Source of the DNA: an uncultured Collinsella sp.
Lineage (GTDB): Bacteria; Actinomycetota; Coriobacteriia; Coriobacteriales; Coriobacteriaceae
DNA: 64,000 bases
Reading direction: 5' to 3'
NCBI GenBank assembly: GCA_958413895.1
Contig: CATYVQ010000002.1
Span: 83,583-147,582 of the forward strand
The notes below the pieces were generated by a model. The model was not told where the DNA came from, did no database searches, and was given only the letters and a program-made list of their open reading frames with translations. A program made the position numbers and the translations under genes. Positions 25,811-34,900 of the stretch are shown here, piece by piece (positions within the stretch are counted from its first letter, which is position 1; the number at the start of each line of letters is the position of its first letter).

Positions 25811-27229
25811 TTACGCAAGGTCTTCGCCATTGCTTGCTATTACGCGTCGGTACCATTCGAAGCTTTTCTTTTTACGTCTCTCAAACGAGCCCGCACCGCT
25901 ATCGTCTCGATCGACATAGATAAACCCGTAGCGCTTACGCATCTGTCCTGTGGCGACCGAAACCAAATCGATCGGGCCCCAACAGGTATATCCCATGAGT
26001 TCCACCCCGTCGAGCTCGACGGTCTCCCTCATCGCCTCGATGTGGGCCCGCAGGTATTCAACTCGATAGTCGTCTTCTATTTCACCCGAATCTTCCGGCA
26101 CATCAGGAGCACCCAAACCGTTTTCGACGATGAACAGCGGCTTTTGATAGCGATCCCAGATTTCATTCATGGTGACGCGCAGCCCTTTGGGGTCGATAAA
26201 CCTCCCCCAAGGCTCCTGTTTTAGATACGGATTAGGCGCCGAGCGAAGAAGGTTCGAATCGAACTGACCTTCCGCATGCGCTTTTGCGACGCGCGTCGAG
26301 TAATACGAAAACGAGACGAAATCGACCAGGTTTGCAGCCAGTACTTCGCGGTCATCATCCCGATAGGGCACCTCAAAACCATGGCGGGCGTATTCCTTGA
26401 GAACATAGCTCGGGTACGCACCGCGCACCTGGACGTCGGTAAACATGTAATGGCTGCGATTCTCAGCCTGCGCAGCCAGCACATCGTCCGGATCACATGT
26501 AGCCGGATAGAAGACACCTGCGTTGAGCATGCAACCGATCTTCGCCCCAGGGCACAGTTCATGACACGCCCCGACCGCACGGGCGCTCGCAACCAATACA
26601 TGGTGCACGGCCGTGTGAACCGTTGCATAGCGATTCTCCCCTTGCTCGAAGATGATCCCCGCCGCCATAAAGCACGCCTGCGTCATAATGTTGATCTCGT
26701 TAAAGGTCAGCCAATAATTGACCAATCCCCGATAGCGCTCGAACACGGTACGCGAATATCGCTCGAACAGGTCGACCAACCTGCGATCGCGCCATCCGCC
26801 ATACGCATCGACGAGATGCATGGGGGCATCATAGTGGTTGAGCGTCACCAAAGGCTCAATGTCATGCGCGCGACACGTCCTAAAAACATCCTCGTAAAAG
26901 GCAAGGCCTTCTTCATTGGGCTCGGCTTCGTCTCCTTTGGGAAAAATGCGGCTCCAGGCGATTGATAAGCGCAGGCATTTAAAACCCATCTGGGCAAACA
27001 GTTCAATATCCTGCTTGTACCTATGGTAAAAATCAATGCCCTTGCGAGCGGGATAGAAGCTGTCGGGTGCCAACGCACGCGGATCAAGGTCTCCCCGCAT
27101 GACGTCCATGCGTTGATCGCCAAACGGCAGCATGTCGGAATTGGCTAAACCGCGACCGCCTTCGTTCCATCCTCCCTCGCACTGGTTTGCAGCCAGAGCC
27201 CCGCCCCATAAAAAATCTTCTCTAAACAT
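25811..27229 (-). CDS. bglB: Glycoside hydrolase family 1, 6-phospho-beta-glucosidase (bgl operon)
   Basis: 472 residues. Acid/base Glu at about 178 in LTFNEIN, nucleophile Glu at about 369 in IVENGLG, and the phosphate-binding end SVATGQMRKRYGFIYVD. It hydrolyses the 6-phospho-glucoside delivered by the PTS permease encoded just upstream. The ATG at 27229 has AAAGGA upstream at a slightly long spacing; the longer frame into the intergenic region was rejected. It is a clear paralogue of the GH1 gene at 14714. It is the third gene of a bglG-bglF-bglB-type operon. Confidence 0.92.
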   Translation of the reverse strand: MFREDFLWGGALAANQCEGGWNEGGRGLANSDMLPFGDQRMDVMRGDLDPRALAPDSFYPARKGIDFYHRYKQDIELFAQMGFKCLRLSIAWSRIFPKGDEAEPNEEGLAFYEDVFRTCRAHDIEPLVTLNHYDAPMHLVDAYGGWRDRRLVDLFERYSRTVFERYRGLVNYWLTFNEINIMTQACFMAAGIIFEQGENRYATVHTAVHHVLVASARAVGACHELCPGAKIGCMLNAGVFYPATCDPDDVLAAQAENRSHYMFTDVQVRGAYPSYVLKEYARHGFEVPYRDDDREVLAANLVDFVSFSYYSTRVAKAHAEGQFDSNLLRSAPNPYLKQEPWGRFIDPKGLRVTMNEIWDRYQKPLFIVENGLGAPDVPEDSGEIEDDYRVEYLRAHIEAMRETVELDGVELMGYTCWGPIDLVSVATGQMRKRYGFIYVDRDDSGAGSFERRKKKSFEWYRRVIASNGEDLA

Positions 27230-27312
27230 TATGGTGTCGTCCTTTCTATCAAATTCCCGGCCCACACTGTCGAACGCAACGGACTCGGCAAGTGCCGCGC
27301 AACAGCACAGTA

Positions 27313-27347
27313 CCGTTGCGCGGCCAAGGGGTCGGACCGCGCAACGG
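27313..27347. promoter_or_regulatory. Intercistronic hairpin between PTS and GH1 genes
   Basis: ccgttgcgcgg (27313-27323) and ccgcgcaacgg (27337-27347) form a perfect 11-bp stem with a 13-base loop. With no U tract it is more likely an mRNA stability or processing element than a full terminator. Confidence 0.5.
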
Positions 27348-27375
27348 CTGGGGAGCATATTTGTGTAGTAGCCTC

Positions 27376-28827
27376 TTATGCCTCGACGGATTCAACGGCC
27401 TCAGAATCGCCGCTCTTGGACTTCAACGGCATCTTCTCCTGTCCTTCAAATCCAAAAATCATCGCCAACGCAAACGTCACGGCACCGCCAGCAAGACACC
27501 CGATGGTGCCAGGGATGATATCCTGAGCAAACATGAGCACGTTCATCCATGGGAAACCAACGCCAGTGAAGATATAGACGTTGGCATGAAGAAGGCTTAC
27601 CAGCAGACCACCGACAGCACCACCAATCATGTTCCAGGCAAGAGCCTTCTTGTCGCGAAACAGGATGCCGTAGATGATGGGCTCACTCACGCGACCGAAG
27701 GCATAGGTGATGAACAAGTTCCAGCCCGTGGCTCGACTCTCCTTGTCCTTAGCGCGCAGGCCATAGGCGAGCGCGATGGCAAGCGTGGTGTAGGCTACAA
27801 CCGCGGTGCCGGGGTATAAGATGGCGTCGTAACCGTTCTGGAGCGCGGCGGGCAATATGGCGGTATAGATCGGCACGTGCATGCCGGTGGCGATGATCAG
27901 ATTCCAGAATGCGCCGATAACCGCGGTCGCAGCGGGACCGGCAACAGAGGCGAGCCAAATGATGAAATCGGCCACAAGGCCCATGACAAATTGGACGGCA
28001 GGGCCGCAGAGGCACAGCGCGACCGGCAACATCACGAGCACCGTACCCACGGGTACGATCAGAATGCGCAACATATCAGGCGAGATCTTCTTAAAGAAGC
28101 GCTCAACATAGGACTGGGCCCAGGTGATCAAGATGACCGGAAGAACAGCCTGGGTGTAGTTGACGAGCTGCATGGGGATGCCGAAGACGCTGAAAGGCTT
28201 TCCGTCCTCAACAATAGCGAGCATGTCGGGATAAATCATCACAACAGCGATGAGCAGTGCCAGCACAGGACTCGTTTTGAACTTCTTAGCCGAGCTATAG
28301 GCGGCAAACACCGGGAAGTAGTAATACGCCGCATCGCCCACCAGGGAAAGGATCCGATACAGGTCGCTCGTTTCGGACATAAAACCGGCGCCTTCGGGCC
28401 CAAACAGAATAACGAGCATCTTGAAGATACCGGCGACACAAAAGATCGGAAGGATCGGGGTGATAGCGCCGCTCACGGCATCGAGCAGCTGATTGAAGAG
28501 GTGCTTGGGCGCCAAGCGCTCCTTCCAGCTAAGCTGAGGGCCATCGAGTTCCTCGTCAATCGATACCGTGACCTCGAATCCGCCCTGCTTACAAACCTCG
28601 TCGTAGACCTTGTCGACCGTGGGCCCGACCACCAGCTGCACCTGCCCTCCGGCGTGCACGACGCTGATGATAGACGAGATGTCCTCAAGCTTCTCATCAT
28701 TCGAGAGGCTTTCATCCTTGAGGTTGAAGCGCAGGCGCGTCATGCAATGCGTAACCGAAGCCACGTTTTCCGCCCCGCCCACAGTGGAGAGAATCTGCTC
28801 TGCCACCTTTTTGTAATTTGCCATCAT
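27376..28827 (-). CDS. bglF: PTS beta-glucoside transporter, EIIBC
   Basis: 483 residues from the ATG-ATG at 28827 with AAAGGAG upstream. The EIIB domain comes first, with the phospho-acceptor Cys in SVTHCMTRLRF (about residue 27). The EIIC membrane domain follows with about ten helices, including GMHVPIYTAILPAALQNGYD. There is no EIIA domain, so phosphate must come from an EIIA encoded elsewhere. It imports and phosphorylates beta-glucosides for the GH1 enzyme downstream. The stretch before it carries a RAT-like element, so BglG may control it separately. Confidence 0.92.
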   Translation of the reverse strand: MMANYKKVAEQILSTVGGAENVASVTHCMTRLRFNLKDESLSNDEKLEDISSIISVVHAGGQVQLVVGPTVDKVYDEVCKQGGFEVTVSIDEELDGPQLSWKERLAPKHLFNQLLDAVSGAITPILPIFCVAGIFKMLVILFGPEGAGFMSETSDLYRILSLVGDAAYYYFPVFAAYSSAKKFKTSPVLALLIAVVMIYPDMLAIVEDGKPFSVFGIPMQLVNYTQAVLPVILITWAQSYVERFFKKISPDMLRILIVPVGTVLVMLPVALCLCGPAVQFVMGLVADFIIWLASVAGPAATAVIGAFWNLIIATGMHVPIYTAILPAALQNGYDAILYPGTAVVAYTTLAIALAYGLRAKDKESRATGWNLFITYAFGRVSEPIIYGILFRDKKALAWNMIGGAVGGLLVSLLHANVYIFTGVGFPWMNVLMFAQDIIPGTIGCLAGGAVTFALAMIFGFEGQEKMPLKSKSGDSEAVESVEA

Positions 28828-28832
28828 TGGCT

Positions 28833-28903
28833 CCTTTGCACAATCTTGGCTTACTGTTCGAATCGGCAAAGGTCATGCCCCGAATGGCTACGGGTTACAA
28901 TCC
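28833..28903 (-). promoter_or_regulatory. RAT-like element overlapping the end of bglG, plus a stem covering the bglF ribosome site
   Basis: On the minus strand GGATTGTAACCCG begins inside the last codons of bglG and pairs with CGGGGCATGACC (28903-28871), the form of a ribonucleic antiterminator site. Its end adjoins CCTTTGC (28872-28866), which can pair with GCAAAGG (28839-28833), the bglF Shine-Dalgarno. The two structures share two bases, so they may compete. I see no U-rich terminator here. Confidence 0.45.
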
Positions 28904-29734
28904 TTTTTTGGAGATGATCCGGTTGAGATGGATCATCAGATAGAGTTCCTCCTCCTCGGAGAGCGTGGCGTCCCACGTTTCACGACAATAGGAACCGATA
29001 TGCTTCACGCACTCTGCCAACTGCGGAAACTCCTCACGAAAGTTCTTGTACATCTGCATGTTGGCGCTGTTCAGCGACTCGCCGGCTTGAATGCGCTTGA
29101 ACAGGTACCGCAGATGCGTGGCGAAGCGGGTGAAATCAAAGGAATCGCGGTCGACAATAATGCGGAAATCGCTTTCGAGAATCTCGATAACGTCCTCGAG
29201 CATATCGTCGAACTGCTTTGCGGGCTCGGCCGTGGCTTTGACGGCTTCAACAACCCGTGCGTTCACGAGATTCATCGCAATACTGGCAATCTCATCCTTG
29301 GGAAGCCGCTCTCCGAGCTCCTTCTCGAGTCGCATGACGATAAACTGGGCAGCCTTGTATTCCTTCGGATACGTCTCCCGCACTTCATAGGCAAGAGGCA
29401 TCGCGATGCGGACCCCCTTTTGGGCTCGCGCAACGGCAAACGACAGGTGATCAGCCATGAACAGCGTCGCATTGGTCGAGAGGTCGTAGGGCAGTTCGTT
29501 GGCAACGATGTCCATAACTTTCGCCGCAAACATCACGATATCCGAGGGAAGATCCCTCATGACATCTTGTCCTTTAGGATCAATGTCGTAAAACGTATGC
29601 TCGATTTTAGAAAGAGGGAGCTCTCGAGGAAAATCTCCGCCGAAACCGACGCCCCTGCCCATGGCGATGACATCTCGCCCCTGTCCGTCACGGCAAAGAA
29701 CCGCGTTGTTGTTAAGCTTTTTAATTGCAAGCAT
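28895..29734 (-). CDS. bglG: BglG/LicT-family transcriptional antiterminator
   Basis: 279 residues from the ATG at 29734 (AAAGGAGG upstream). An RNA-binding CAT domain occupies residues 1-58 (IKKLNNNAVLC, then GRGVGFG). Two PRD domains follow, with probable phosphorylated histidines such as His96 (MADHLSF) and one near 270 (LMIHLNRII). When active it binds the RAT hairpin just upstream and prevents formation of the overlapping terminator, allowing expression of bglG, bglF and bglB. PTS components set its activity by phosphorylating the PRDs. Confidence 0.95.
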   Translation of the reverse strand: MLAIKKLNNNAVLCRDGQGRDVIAMGRGVGFGGDFPRELPLSKIEHTFYDIDPKGQDVMRDLPSDIVMFAAKVMDIVANELPYDLSTNATLFMADHLSFAVARAQKGVRIAMPLAYEVRETYPKEYKAAQFIVMRLEKELGERLPKDEIASIAMNLVNARVVEAVKATAEPAKQFDDMLEDVIEILESDFRIIVDRDSFDFTRFATHLRYLFKRIQAGESLNSANMQMYKNFREEFPQLAECVKHIGSYCRETWDATLSEEEELYLMIHLNRIISKKGL

Positions 29735-29763
29735 GGTGAACCTCCTTTCAAGAACACTCACAG

Positions 29764-29808
29764 AAAAAGGCATGATAGCCAATAGCAGTGCTATTGCGGT
29801 CATGCCTT
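29764..29808 (-). terminator. Leader terminator (attenuator) of the bgl operon
   Basis: On the minus strand AAGGCATGA and TCATGCCTT close a stem whose interior (GCAATAGCA and CTATTGGC) also pairs, followed by TTTTT. It lies between the RAT and bglG. Confidence 0.85.
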
Positions 29809-29810
29809 AC

Positions 29811-29886
29811 GTAACAATCCGTGTTGTATTGCTCTTGGGCATGCCTCCACACAGGAGTAACAATCCAAGATGCAGAATGCATTATA
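29811..29886 (-). promoter_or_regulatory. bgl promoter and RAT antiterminator site
   Basis: A perfect TATAAT lies at 29886-29881 on the minus strand, without a clear -35. The RAT runs from 29866 to 29837: GGATTGTTACTCC pairs with GGAGGCATGCCC in the BglG/LicT consensus form. A second copy of GGATTGTTAC at 29820-29811 abuts the terminator stem. The order promoter, RAT, terminator, bglG is the classical attenuator. Confidence 0.85.
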
Positions 29887-29983
29887 GCGCTCTCCCCGCC
29901 CCGGGGACCATCGGGCTGGCGAACGGTAGATGTCGGCCCGCCAGCGGCCACATCGAGCAGATGGGCGTGCTTCGATCCCGAGC

Positions 29984-30958
29984 CTAGCCTAGGATGCGGG
30001 CCATGCGCGCCTTGAACTCGGACAGAAAGCGCGGGGCGTCCACGGTGAGTGCCACAAGCGCGCTCTTGTCGGGGTCGGACAGGCGATGCTCGTCGCAGAT
30101 AGTGCGGCCGCGATACTCGCCGAGCAGGTCGACGCGCAAGTTGCAACCAAGTGCGCCCACGAGCGTGGGATCAATCGCCACGGCAACGGCAAGCGGATCG
30201 TGCAGCGCGCAGCCGCCCAGGTAAGGGGCGTTCATCTCGTACGAGCCAATGTAGTGCTCGACCATACTCGCAAATGCGCAGCCCGCCATGGTGCCCGAGC
30301 CCGTCCAACCGGCAATGTCGCGGCGCGTCAGCACCACGCGATGCGTCACGTCAAGACCAACCATGGTGAGTTTGCGGCCCGAGCGCAGCACGGCATCGGC
30401 CGCCTCGGGATCGCTTGCCATGTTGGCCTCGGCACCCGCACTCACGTTACCGGGCACGGTCAGGGCACCGCCCATTACCACCACGCGGCCGATAGACATC
30501 ACCGCCGCCGCATCGCGCTCCAGGGCAAGCGCCAGGTTGGAGAGCGGGCCGGTCGCTACGTAGACCAGATCGGGACCATAGGTGCGCGCGGCATCGATCA
30601 GATAATCGACCGCCGCGTTGCCATCAGCCGATGTCGCCCCCACCGGCTCGTAGGGCGACGCGGGCACGCTCGCGCCGCCGATGCCGTTCTTACCGTGAAT
30701 GAGCGCGGTGGACGCCGGCGGCGTATAAGGCTCAGTCGCCTGCAGAGGACGGTCGGCACCCAGGTACACCGGAACCTCGGGGCGACCCAGCAGATCGAGC
30801 ACCGCCAGGCAATTGTGCGCCGATTGCTCGACGCGCACGTTGCCAAAGCACGTGGTGATGCCCACGAGCTCCACCTCGGGGCTCGCGATGGCATAGGCGA
30901 GCGCCATCGCATCGTCCACACCCATATCCAGATCAAGGATCAGCTTCTTGGTTGCCAT
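29984..30958 (-). CDS. Inosine-uridine-type nucleoside hydrolase
   Basis: 324 residues. The Ca2+-binding signature LDLDMGVDDAMAL lies near the start (Asp9, 11, 15 and 16), with the GGAL stretch (VVVMGGALTVPGN) and a late His/Asp (CALHDPLAVAVAI) completing the active site. It releases free base and ribose from ribonucleosides in the cytosol. It is 30 bases downstream of the ribokinase gene, so the pair forms a nucleoside salvage unit feeding ribose-5-phosphate into central metabolism. Base specificity cannot be read from the sequence. Confidence 0.9.
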   Translation of the reverse strand: MATKKLILDLDMGVDDAMALAYAIASPEVELVGITTCFGNVRVEQSAHNCLAVLDLLGRPEVPVYLGADRPLQATEPYTPPASTALIHGKNGIGGASVPASPYEPVGATSADGNAAVDYLIDAARTYGPDLVYVATGPLSNLALALERDAAAVMSIGRVVVMGGALTVPGNVSAGAEANMASDPEAADAVLRSGRKLTMVGLDVTHRVVLTRRDIAGWTGSGTMAGCAFASMVEHYIGSYEMNAPYLGGCALHDPLAVAVAIDPTLVGALGCNLRVDLLGEYRGRTICDEHRLSDPDKSALVALTVDAPRFLSEFKARMARILG

Positions 30959-30988
30959 TGTTCTACTCCGCTTCTCCGTCTTTATCGT

Positions 30989-31951
30989 TTAACCAAACCA
31001 ATGTTCAACTTCGGCGCGCGTGGGAATCGATTGCTGAGCGCCCAGGCGCGACACCGTCACTGCCGAGGCGCGAGCACCCGCGGCCATGCACTCCAAGAGC
31101 GGCAAGCCCTCTAGGCGAGCCGCCGCCAACGCGCCGATAAACGTATCGCCGGCGGCCGTGGTATCGACTACCATGCTCGAAAGTGCCGGCATGCGCAGCA
31201 GCTCACCGCCATCGCCGAGCGTAACCGAACCGGCGCCGCCCAGCGTGATGACCGCAGCTCCAGCACCCCTAGCGAGCAGGGCGTTGAGCACCGCGACGCA
31301 GCTTGCATCGTCCGCGGGCAAGATTCCCGTCAGCACCTGGCACTCGGTCTCGTTGGGACAGACCAGGTCGACCGCAGGCCAGGCCTCCGCAGGCAGCTCG
31401 CAGGCAGGCGCTGGATTAAAGACCGTATAGAAACCCAGCTCGTGAGCGCAAACAAGCGCCTCGGCCGTCGCCGCAAGGTCACATTCGCCCTGGGCGATAA
31501 AGACGCTTCCGGCAGCCGGGGCAATCTCGCTGGCGTCTCCGTCGAGCCCATCGGCCACCAGGTGCCTCAGCGCACAGGCCACATCCTCACCCGTAAGCGC
31601 GTGGTTGGCGCCCGGTGACAGGATGATGCGGTTGTCGCTCTCGCAGCGAATGATAGTCGCGGTACCGGTCTCCACGTCATCGCGAAGCGCCACGAACTCA
31701 ACGCCCACGCCAGCATCCTGGAGCCCTGCCACAAGCGCATCGCCAAAGGTATCGCGCCCAACAGCGCCGATCATGCACGTGCGCGCACCCATGCGCGCAG
31801 CGGCGACGGCCTGGTTGGCGCCCTTACCGCCGGCGTTGGTGATAAAACCGCTACCACCGACTGTCTCGCCCGCGCGCGGCATGCGCTCGCACGCCACCGA
31901 AAGGTCCATGTTCATGCTGCCGAACACCGCAACGATGCCGCGATCTGCCAT
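30989..31951 (-). CDS. rbsK: Ribokinase
   Basis: 320 residues from the ATG at 31951 (GAGGAGG upstream). PfkB-family motifs are NAGGKGANQAVAAARMG and the C-terminal VVDTTAAGDTFIGALAA with the catalytic Asp. It phosphorylates ribose to ribose-5-phosphate. It is encoded with a nucleoside hydrolase rather than an rbs transporter, which argues that ribose comes from nucleosides. Confidence 0.9.
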   Translation of the reverse strand: MADRGIVAVFGSMNMDLSVACERMPRAGETVGGSGFITNAGGKGANQAVAAARMGARTCMIGAVGRDTFGDALVAGLQDAGVGVEFVALRDDVETGTATIIRCESDNRIILSPGANHALTGEDVACALRHLVADGLDGDASEIAPAAGSVFIAQGECDLAATAEALVCAHELGFYTVFNPAPACELPAEAWPAVDLVCPNETECQVLTGILPADDASCVAVLNALLARGAGAAVITLGGAGSVTLGDGGELLRMPALSSMVVDTTAAGDTFIGALAAARLEGLPLLECMAAGARASAVTVSRLGAQQSIPTRAEVEHWFG

Positions 31952-32027
31952 GGAAACCTCCTCATCTGCGGGCTTTGCACCCACCGTCGACCGTCGATTG
32001 CGCGCCTTCGCACCCCCTATAACTTTA

Positions 32028-32045
32028 GTCCACTTTGATGTGGAC
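32028..32045. promoter_or_regulatory. Palindrome between rbsK and the divergent acyltransferase gene
   Basis: gtccac-tttgat-gtggac is a perfect 6+6 palindrome in the divergent spacer. On the minus strand TAAAGT and TATAGG lie directly downstream, so it could be an operator over the rbsK promoter. Unconfirmed. Confidence 0.35.
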
Positions 32046-32138
32046 GCGCGCTTGAGCTTGCGCCAGCAGCAAGCATTCACAGGAGCAGGCAGCTACAATG
32101 AATACGTGCTGATTATTCTCGTCATTGGATGATGTTTT

Positions 32139-34355
32139 ATGGAACAATTCTCGCAATCGGGCTCGCGCGGTCGACGCCGCACGGGCAACGAGCCGGCACC
32201 GCACGAACGCGTGAAGAGCGAACGCCGTGCCAACGAGCCGCGACGCACCGCGAGCCCCCATCGCGCTTCTGCCAACAACGCGGGCCGCACCAACACTCCC
32301 GCCGCGGAGCAGACGCCTGCTCGCCCCAAGTCCCGCTACATCCCTGCCCTCGACGGCCTGCGCACGCTTGCCGTCGTCGCGGTGGTGCTCTATCACCTCA
32401 ACCTCACGTGGGCGCAGGGCGGTCTGCTCGGCGTCACGATCTTCTTTGTGCTTTCGGGCTATCTGATCACACGCCTGCTACTCAACGAAGTCGCTAAGAC
32501 CGGCCGCATCGACCTCAAGAGCTTCTGGATCCGCCGCATCCGTCGCCTGGTCCCCGCCGTGGTAACCGTCGTGGTGGTGACCTGCGCGCTGTGCACTATC
32601 TTCAACCACGTGATGCTCACCAAGATGCGCCCCGACATCCTGCCGTCGCTGCTGTTCTTCAACAACTGGTGGCAGATTGCCCAAAACGTCTCGTACTTCA
32701 ACGCTTTGGGCGACCCCTCGCCGCTTACACACTTTTGGTCGCTCGCTATCGAGGAGCAGTTCTACCTGGTTTGGCCCCCGCTGCTGCTTGCCATGGTATC
32801 CATGCACATGAGCAAGCCCAAAACGCGCCGCGTGGTTCTGGGTCTGGCTGCCGTTTCCGCCATCGCCATGATGGTGCTCTATAACCCTGCCGCCGACCCC
32901 AGCCGCGTGTACTACGGCACCGACACCCGCGTCTTCTCGCTGCTGTTGGGTGCCTGGATGGCCTTTATCCCCGATCGCGACTTGGCACCCGTACGTCTCG
33001 CTCATCGCCTGGGGCTCGACCGCCTGGTCGGGGCCGCCAAGCACGGCAAGGACGCCGAGGGCAAGCCTGGCGAGAAGGCCGACGAATCAGCCGAGACCGC
33101 CCCGGCGCAGCCGAGCGCCCTCGTGCGCTTTTGGTCCTCGCCCGCATCCATCGATGTGTTGGGCGTCGTGGGTCTGGTTGGCCTTGCCGCCATGGTCGCG
33201 CTCACCAACGGCTACACCGCGTTCCAGTATCGCGGCGGCACGCTGCTGTGCTCGATCCTCACGCTCATGGTCATCGCGGCCTGCGTGCAGCCCCAGGGCA
33301 TGGTCGCGCGCGCCCTTGCCGCCGAACCGCTCGTGTGGGTTGGCAAGCGCTCGTACAGCATCTACCTGTGGCACTATCCGCTGCTGTTGCTCATGAACCC
33401 GGTCGCCAACATTAACGACACGCCCTGGTGGCAGTATATCTTGCAGGTACTTGTGGTGGTCGCCGTGGCAGAGTGCTGCTATCGCTTTATCGAGACGCCA
33501 TTTAGAAAGGGCGCCTTTGGGCGCACCGTATCCGAGTTCCGCGACGGCACCGCCACGCCCGCCAACTGGGTACGCGCGCATGTCCCTGTCTGCGCAGCCT
33601 GCGCTGTCGTACTGGTCGTTGCACTGGGCGGTCTGATCTTTGTGCCAGAGACCTCCGCACTGAGTGGTGAGGGCGCCGAGGTTCTGAACAAGGAAGCCAA
33701 AAACACCGCACCCAAAGACCAGCAAGCGGCCGACAACACCGACAAGGACAACGACGGCTTCCCCGATGGCTCCTACGACCTGTTGATGATCGGTGACTCC
33801 GTGTCGCTGCGTGCCGTGGACGCCTTTGACGGTGTGTTCCCGCACAGCCATATCGATGCCGAAAAGGGCCGCCAGTTTGATGCGGGCCGCGCGACATTTG
33901 AGGGCTATATCCAGCAGAACCTTGCCGGCAAGATCGTGGTCTTTGCCCTGGGCACCAACGGCTTGGTAACCGACGACCAGATCGACGCCATCATGGCCGA
34001 TGCAGGAGATAAGCGTATTGTGGCGTTTGTGAACACGCGCAGCCCGCAGCCGTGGGTTGGCTCTACCAATCAGGCCATCGCCAACGCCGCTACGCGCTAC
34101 AAGAACGTGCACGTTATCGACTGGTACGGATACAGTGCCAACCGCAACGATCTGTTCGATGGCGACGGCACGCACCTTTCGAACACGGGTGTGACCGAGT
34201 ACCTTAAGCTCATCCACGATGCCGTCAAGAAGGACCTGCCCGTGCATCCCGAGGATCACGTTAATGATCCGCAGCCGGCAGCCGTCAAGTCTGCCACCGA
34301 CGCGCTCGTCAATGCGCTCGCTCTCAAGCCGCACAAGCTGGGCACCGACAAGTAA
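32139..34355 (+). CDS. OatA-like membrane O-acetyltransferase (acyltransferase-3 plus SGNH)
   Basis: 738 residues. A basic, disordered N-terminus (1-65) leads into an acyltransferase-3 domain with about ten helices (YIPALDGLRTLAVVAVVLYH, FFVLSGYLITRLLL, THFWSLAIEEQFYLVWP). A charged loop, a last helix near 490 and an extracellular SGNH domain follow. The SGNH has GDS with Ser at about 553 (LMIGDSVS), FALGTNG, and a His at about 678 in DGTHLS. This is the layout of peptidoglycan O-acetyltransferase OatA, which confers lysozyme resistance. Other cell-wall glycans are possible targets. It is a single gene followed by a hairpin at 34385. Confidence 0.85.
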   Translation: MEQFSQSGSRGRRRTGNEPAPHERVKSERRANEPRRTASPHRASANNAGRTNTPAAEQTPARPKSRYIPALDGLRTLAVVAVVLYHLNLTWAQGGLLGVTIFFVLSGYLITRLLLNEVAKTGRIDLKSFWIRRIRRLVPAVVTVVVVTCALCTIFNHVMLTKMRPDILPSLLFFNNWWQIAQNVSYFNALGDPSPLTHFWSLAIEEQFYLVWPPLLLAMVSMHMSKPKTRRVVLGLAAVSAIAMMVLYNPAADPSRVYYGTDTRVFSLLLGAWMAFIPDRDLAPVRLAHRLGLDRLVGAAKHGKDAEGKPGEKADESAETAPAQPSALVRFWSSPASIDVLGVVGLVGLAAMVALTNGYTAFQYRGGTLLCSILTLMVIAACVQPQGMVARALAAEPLVWVGKRSYSIYLWHYPLLLLMNPVANINDTPWWQYILQVLVVVAVAECCYRFIETPFRKGAFGRTVSEFRDGTATPANWVRAHVPVCAACAVVLVVALGGLIFVPETSALSGEGAEVLNKEAKNTAPKDQQAADNTDKDNDGFPDGSYDLLMIGDSVSLRAVDAFDGVFPHSHIDAEKGRQFDAGRATFEGYIQQNLAGKIVVFALGTNGLVTDDQIDAIMADAGDKRIVAFVNTRSPQPWVGSTNQAIANAATRYKNVHVIDWYGYSANRNDLFDGDGTHLSNTGVTEYLKLIHDAVKKDLPVHPEDHVNDPQPAAVKSATDALVNALALKPHKLGTDK

Positions 34356-34384
34356 CCCACAGCACAAACTTCCCACATCCGGAA

Positions 34385-34412
34385 GGGGGCGTCTGCCACG
34401 GCAGACGCCCCC
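34385..34412 (+). terminator. Hairpin after the acyltransferase gene
   Basis: gggggcgtctgc and gcagacgccccc form a 12-bp stem with a 4-base loop, 29 bases after the stop. No U tract follows. Immediately after it (34420-34470) are two degenerate GGGAC-core units (ttagggacgttcc and ctagggacactcc). Confidence 0.65.
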
Positions 34413-34589
34413 TCCGGCAGTTAGGGACGTTCCTTATGTGCCGGCACCTAGGGACACTCCTGACACAGCCGAGGAACACCCTCCTTGCGACCGAATTCTG
34501 GGCGCCTCGCCACCCCGAGCGTTGTTTCCAAGCCCCACACCCGCAGCAAACAACCCAAAATCACTCTTTTCGAGCCGCTTCCAAGAGGC

Positions 34590-34827
34590 TGTGGTCAAAA
34601 AAGGGCAAATATGAGTACTGTTACCATTTTAGTAGCAGGCAAAACCACCCAAAATGACGTCCGAGCTACCCCTACAACCCCCTAAAGCAGCCAACCTGAC
34701 TGGTTTAAGGCGTATTGGAGCCAATTTTAACGGACATACTAAAGGCTATGTTCATTATCTTTTAGGATGTAAATGCTATTCACTTAGCAACAGTACTCAT
34801 ATTTGGCATTTTTTGCCCACTGCCACA
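34590..34827. repeat. AT-rich MITE-like element with inverted terminal repeats
   Basis: The ends are inverted: tgtgg at 34590 against ccaca at 34823-34827. Inside lies a perfect 17-18 base inverted repeat, gcaaatatgagtactgtt (34605-34622) versus aacagtactcatatttg (34789-34805), each with an A6/T6 run and a ggc/gcc motif outside it. The 238-base body is far more AT-rich than its surroundings and has no open reading frame I would believe. It looks like a non-autonomous mobile element or a conserved intergenic cassette. Confidence 0.55.
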
Positions 34828-34849
34828 TAACTAACACCCTATAGCAGAC

Positions 34850-34882
34850 AAAAACAGGCCGCAGCCCATCGCTGCGGCCTGT
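34850..34882 (-). terminator. Terminator of the Nramp-related gene
   Basis: acaggccgcag and ctgcggcctgt form an 11-bp stem; on the minus strand TTTT follows. It ends the leftward Mg2+ transport operon 19 bases after the stop. Confidence 0.85.
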
Positions 34883-34900
34883 TCGGAAGCAAAAGAGGCG

